From positions 1-19,195 of the forward strand of contig CAYHZL010000045.1 of assembly GCA_964361075.1 (NCBI GenBank): 19,195 nt of DNA, given 5' to 3'. Every line of letters begins with the position of its first letter. Positions within the stretch are counted from its first letter, which is position 1. The DNA is from CAYHZL01 sp964361075. GTDB taxonomy: Bacteria > Bacteroidota > Ignavibacteria > UBA10030 > UBA8401. The notes under the pieces were generated by a model. The model was not told where the DNA came from, ran no database searches, and was given only the letters and a program-made list of their open reading frames with translations. This document shows, one piece after another, positions 16,622 through 19,195 of the stretch. The position numbers were made by a program, and so were the translations under genes.

Positions 16622-17692
16622 ATGATTGATAAGTTAGAAAAAATTAAAGCGCGGTTTGAAGAAGTTACACGATTACTCAGTGATCCCGAAGTGGTTTCGA
16701 ATCAAGAAAAATACAGAGAACTTGGAAAAGAGTATCACGATCTTGCTGCTTTAGTAAAGGTGTATGACGAGTATAAAAAAACCTACGATAGCATTCAAAG
16801 CAGTAAAGAAATTCTGGATTACAGCGGTGATTCCGAACTGAAAGAAATGGCGCTTGCAGAAATTAATGATTTAAAGCCGCGTCTTGAATCATTCGAGAAT
16901 AATTTAAAACAGTTATTAATTCCGAAAGATCCGAACGACAGCAAAAATATCATTATGGAAATTCGCGGCGGTACAGGCGGGGAAGAAGCTGCTTTGTTTG
17001 CAGCCGATTTGTACCGAATGTACACGCGCTACGCCGAAGACAAAGGATGGAAAGTAGAAACATTAGATTGGAATGAAACCGATAAAGGCGGGTTCAAGGA
17101 AATTGCGTTCAGTATTCAAGGAGAAGATGTCTATGGTGCAATGAAATTTGAAAGTGGCGTGCATCGTGTGCAACGCGTTCCTGAAACCGAGGCACAGGGA
17201 AGAGTGCATACATCGGCTGCAACTGTGGCTGTGATGCCGGAAGTTGAAGAAGTAGAAGTATATATCAATCCTGCCGATTTACAAGTTGATACATTCCGTT
17301 CCGGTGGTAAGGGCGGACAAAATGTAAACAAAGTTGAAACCGCAGTACGTATTACCCACGTACCGACTGGAATTATTGTTGCGTGTCAGCAGGAGCGTTC
17401 TCAGTTTCAAAACAAAGAACGTGCGATGAAAATGTTGCGCGCACGTATGTACGAAATAAAAATTACCGAACAAATCAACGCAACAGCAGCTCACCGAAAA
17501 TCCATGGTGGGAAGCGGCGACCGAAGCGATAAAATTCGGACATACAACTTTCCGCAAAATAGAATGACAGACCATCGGATTGGTTTAACACTGTACAATC
17601 TTTCGGATATCATTAATGGAAAACTTGATGGGCTGATTGAACAACTACGATTGGCTGAACGAGCAGAAAAATTACAAGAAGGAGGAAGTTAA
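16622..17692 (+). CDS. prfA: peptide chain release factor 1
   Basis: 356 residues, the usual length for RF1. The N-terminal helical domain is about 1-100. The stop-codon-recognition tripeptide is PET at 187-189 in RVPETEAQGRVHTSA, the RF1-type PxT motif for UAA/UAG; the SPF motif of RF2 is absent. The catalytic GGQ is at 231-233 (RSGGKGGQNVNKVE) and triggers peptidyl-tRNA hydrolysis on the ribosome. The Gln is normally methylated by PrmC. The start has only a weak ribosome-binding site, and an overlapping mini-frame ATG at 16618 stops after three codons. The stop codon at 17690-17692 touches the target duplication of the element at 17700-17839. Otherwise it is a standard housekeeping gene. 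Confidence 0.97.
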   Translation: MIDKLEKIKARFEEVTRLLSDPEVVSNQEKYRELGKEYHDLAALVKVYDEYKKTYDSIQSSKEILDYSGDSELKEMALAEINDLKPRLESFENNLKQLLIPKDPNDSKNIIMEIRGGTGGEEAALFAADLYRMYTRYAEDKGWKVETLDWNETDKGGFKEIAFSIQGEDVYGAMKFESGVHRVQRVPETEAQGRVHTSAATVAVMPEVEEVEVYINPADLQVDTFRSGGKGGQNVNKVETAVRITHVPTGIIVACQQERSQFQNKERAMKMLRARMYEIKITEQINATAAHRKSMVGSGDRSDKIRTYNFPQNRMTDHRIGLTLYNLSDIINGKLDGLIEQLRLAERAEKLQEGGS

Positions 17693-17846
17693 TTATTTAT
17701 TGAAGTTACGCAAAAAAAATGGAAGAAAACATTCACCACGAATAACACGGAAAAAAACGAATATTCACAGATCGTTATCCGTGTTTTTCTGTAATAATCT
17801 GTGTTATCTGTGGTTAAAACTCTCTCTGCGTAACTTCAATTATTTA
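17693..17846. mobile_element. 140-bp inverted-repeat element with 7-bp target duplication between prfA and tadA
   Basis: The terminal inverted repeats are TTGAAGTTACGCA (17700-17712) and its exact complement (17827-17839). The flanks carry TTATTTA at both 17693-17699 and 17840-17846. The shared direct sequence extends to 9 bp (AATTATTTA) if two terminal bases are counted. Inside, ACCACGAATAACAC (17735-17748) pairs at 12 of 14 positions with 17801-17814, resembling the CCACAGATAACACAGAT type repeat dispersed in many bacterial genomes. There is no coding capacity. It sits between the stop codons of two convergent genes and could now serve as a two-way terminator. Confidence 0.8.
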
Positions 17847-18350
17847 TGGCGAAGCCATCACGTTGTGATTGTTTGTTCGTTTCCTTATAAAGAAATCTTT
17901 CACAATGGTACTGCATTCAGTATCCAACACTCCGCTTATCGTATGTATGCGGTGATTAAGCCGCGCATCTTCTGCAATATTATAGACACTTCCACACGCT
18001 CCCATTTTCGGATCGAAGCAGCCAAACACGATAGTCGGAATACGGGAAAGCACTAACGCTCCCGCGCACATCGGACATGGTTCCATGGTAACGTAGAGCA
18101 CACAATCTTTCAGCCACTTGGTGTTGAGATGTGCCGAGGCTGCGGTGAGTGCAATAATTTCTGCGTGCGCAGTCGGATCGTTCATCATTTCTACTTGGTT
18201 GAAACCTTTCGCAATGATTGTTTTGTTGTGAACGATTACCGCGCCGACGGGAACTTCATTTTTATCGAATGCTTTTTCTGCTTCACGTAGAGCGTGCTGC
18301 ATCCATCGTTCATGATTTGTCATTCGTAGTTGATTTAATTTTTTTTTCAT
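17844..18350 (-). CDS. tadA: tRNA-specific adenosine deaminase
   Basis: 168 residues from the ATG at 18350. The ATG at 18323 (MTNHERWMQHAL, 159 residues) matches the usual family N-terminus better and may be the real start; neither has a clear ribosome-binding site. The zinc and catalytic motifs of the cytidine/deoxycytidylate deaminase fold are intact: HAE with His62 and Glu64, and PCPMC with Cys92 and Cys95. MGACGSVYNI and the C-terminal helix are also TadA-like. The enzyme converts the wobble adenosine of tRNA-Arg(ACG) to inosine. The gene overlaps the 3' end of the upstream DHp-domain gene in another frame, suggesting translational coupling. Its stop codon lies inside the right-hand TTATTTA duplication of the neighbouring element. 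Confidence 0.96.
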   Translation of the reverse strand: MKKKLNQLRMTNHERWMQHALREAEKAFDKNEVPVGAVIVHNKTIIAKGFNQVEMMNDPTAHAEIIALTAASAHLNTKWLKDCVLYVTMEPCPMCAGALVLSRIPTIVFGCFDPKMGACGSVYNIAEDARLNHRIHTISGVLDTECSTIVKDFFIRKRTNNHNVMASP

Positions 18351-18873
18351 CTACGGTAACTAAATTGCCGACTGGTGACGGAGTTACTTCGTAAGTTTTT
18401 TTCGTGGAAAATTCTTTAAGTACATGAGTAATCCGTTGGGCAGCTTCTTCAATCTTCGCAATATTATTGAGAGACTTTTCTTTTGTTGTTTCTTTTTTAA
18501 TCAACCGTACATAGCCGAAGATGATTGCAAGAGGATTATTTATTTCGTGTTCCAAGGTCAGAATCACTTCATGCAGTGTTTTAATTTGTGTTTCTTTTAA
18601 CTGAATAGTGTGCTGGTGTTCGGTGTTTGCATGTTCGTGTCCGTGTAGTTTTTCTCGTAACTCGATTATTTTAACGAGTACAAATGCCAGCATCCACATC
18701 CACAATAGTGTATCGAAGTGGGAAAGCGCTTCGCTTGCGCCAAAATGTTTCTTCTTAAAGGCAATATAAAATTCCATTGTAGAAATAAAATAGTATCCGT
18801 AAATGAAATACGATGCGATGATTGCCGGATAGGTTGCAATAAGTTTATTTACTGATCGAATAAATGTCTTCAT
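18310..18873 (-). CDS. membrane protein with histidine-kinase DHp (HisKA) domain but no ATPase domain
   Basis: 187 residues. Two hydrophobic segments (about 11-33 and 55-71) anchor the N-terminus. A His-rich, coiled-coil-prone linker follows (HGHEHANTEHQH, about 77-88). Residues about 95-155 form a HisKA-like helical hairpin with the H-box LEHEINNPLAIIFGYVRLI and phosphoacceptor candidate His109. A functional histidine kinase normally continues with about 110 residues of HATPase_c carrying N, G1 and G2 boxes. Here the protein ends after a Lys/Thr/Ser-rich tail of about 30 residues, and the DNA that follows is tadA. It could be a phosphotransfer or dimerisation partner of another kinase, or a decayed kinase. 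The function is not established. No clear ribosome-binding site precedes the start at 18873. Confidence 0.8.
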   Translation of the reverse strand: MKTFIRSVNKLIATYPAIIASYFIYGYYFISTMEFYIAFKKKHFGASEALSHFDTLLWMWMLAFVLVKIIELREKLHGHEHANTEHQHTIQLKETQIKTLHEVILTLEHEINNPLAIIFGYVRLIKKETTKEKSLNNIAKIEEAAQRITHVLKEFSTKKTYEVTPSPVGNLVTVDEKKIKSTTNDKS

Positions 18874-19144
18874 AATATTTTTTGAAATGTTAACTTCCGA
18901 AAAAATTAGCGAAGTAGATTGTTGTTAAAAAATTAGACTACGTTGGATATGGTTTCTCTCTTTGACTGTAGCAGGGCATCTTGAATGGTATGTGTAGCGA
19001 ATAAGGCATAACATTTTATTGTTTCAACAAAAAAATTATTTAAGGGATGCATTTTGACATATCAATGTACGAAAAAATATTGACCAAAGTGAATTTCCCT
19101 TCAATTTGACCAAAATTTGGCTAAAAAAAATTATAACTATATAA
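18874..19144. other. intergenic region without recognised gene
   Basis: Together with the repeat end that follows, this is a 322-bp gene-free tail. It is AT-rich and should hold the minus-strand promoter for the DHp-protein/tadA pair. TTGAC motifs occur at 19054-19058, 19080-19084 and 19108-19112 on the plus strand without convincing -10 partners. The phrase TTGACCAAA near 19108 also occurs in the 4094-4214 element (about 4124-4132), a possible trace of the same repeat family. Confidence 0.4.
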
Positions 19145-19195
19145 GGGCATCTCTAAAAACCTAAAAAAAATTGTCATTGCGAGCCGTTCTTTGGC
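19145..19195. mobile_element. partial second copy of the 4094 miniature element, cut by the window end
   Basis: GGGCATCTCTAAAAACCT (19145-19162) matches the left terminus of the 4094-4214 element for 18 bp. It then diverges into ATTGTCATTGCGAGCCGTTC, the start of a widespread 'GTCATTGCGAG' dispersed repeat. The bases before it (ATAA) partly resemble the TAAA duplication at the first copy. The right end is outside the window. Confidence 0.7.

Noticed and set aside
17637..18056. 139-codon plus-strand open frame
   Set aside because: It overlaps the end of prfA, the inverted-repeat element and the antisense of tadA, and its translation is Lys/Asn-rich then His/Arg-rich with no domain. It is a shadow of repeats and tadA.
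17844..18310. A frameshifted HATPase_c domain after the DHp protein
   Set aside because: The DNA following the stop is fully occupied by tadA with intact motifs. No N, G1 or G2 box-like motif was noticed in the listed open frames across this stretch.

Overview
This window most likely comes from a member of the Fibrobacterota-Chlorobiota-Bacteroidota supergroup, with Ignavibacteria/Kapabacteria-like lineages the best guess. The reasons are two large exported proteins with type IX secretion (T9SS) type A C-terminal sorting domains, a PorV/PorQ-family outer-membrane protein between them, a TonB-dependent receptor with an N-terminal carboxypeptidase-regulatory-like domain, modest G+C, and many short dispersed palindromic repeats. 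The assignment comes from protein style only, not from a marker search.

Region 1 (1-11530, all on +) is a cell-envelope block. It holds a small putative lipoprotein, a TonB-dependent receptor, a 1215-residue T9SS cargo protein with a CHRD domain, a PorV-like beta-barrel and a 749-residue T9SS cargo protein, and it is closed by a strong intrinsic terminator at 11498-11528. A plausible reading is that the PorV-like protein helps deliver the two flanking sorting-domain proteins to the surface, while the lipoprotein and receptor sit in the same outer membrane. A complete miniature mobile element lies after the receptor gene and a decayed relative lies after the porV-like gene.

Region 2 (11440-13592) begins with a repeat-rich gap in which one palindromic element appears to have been split by insertion of another. 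It continues with an NHL/beta-propeller protein that carries repeat-derived codons inside its reading frame, then ssb (single-stranded DNA-binding protein), then a gap with two hairpins.

Region 3 (13593-17692, +) carries a CNNM/CBS membrane protein lacking the usual C-terminal domain, a gamma-glutamyltransferase 18 bp downstream, a terminator, a repeat-rich gap and prfA (release factor 1).

Region 4 (17693-19195) has a 140-bp inverted-repeat element sitting between the convergent stop codons of prfA and tadA. It is followed on the minus strand by tadA and, upstream of it and overlapping it, a membrane protein with a histidine-kinase phosphoacceptor (DHp) helix pair but no ATPase domain. The window ends inside a second copy of the miniature element found at 4094.

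No tRNA, rRNA, CRISPR array or transposase gene was seen. The most notable signals are the record of small-element insertions with target duplications, the repeat inside a coding frame, the DHp-only protein, and the linkage of a PorV paralogue to its probable cargo.
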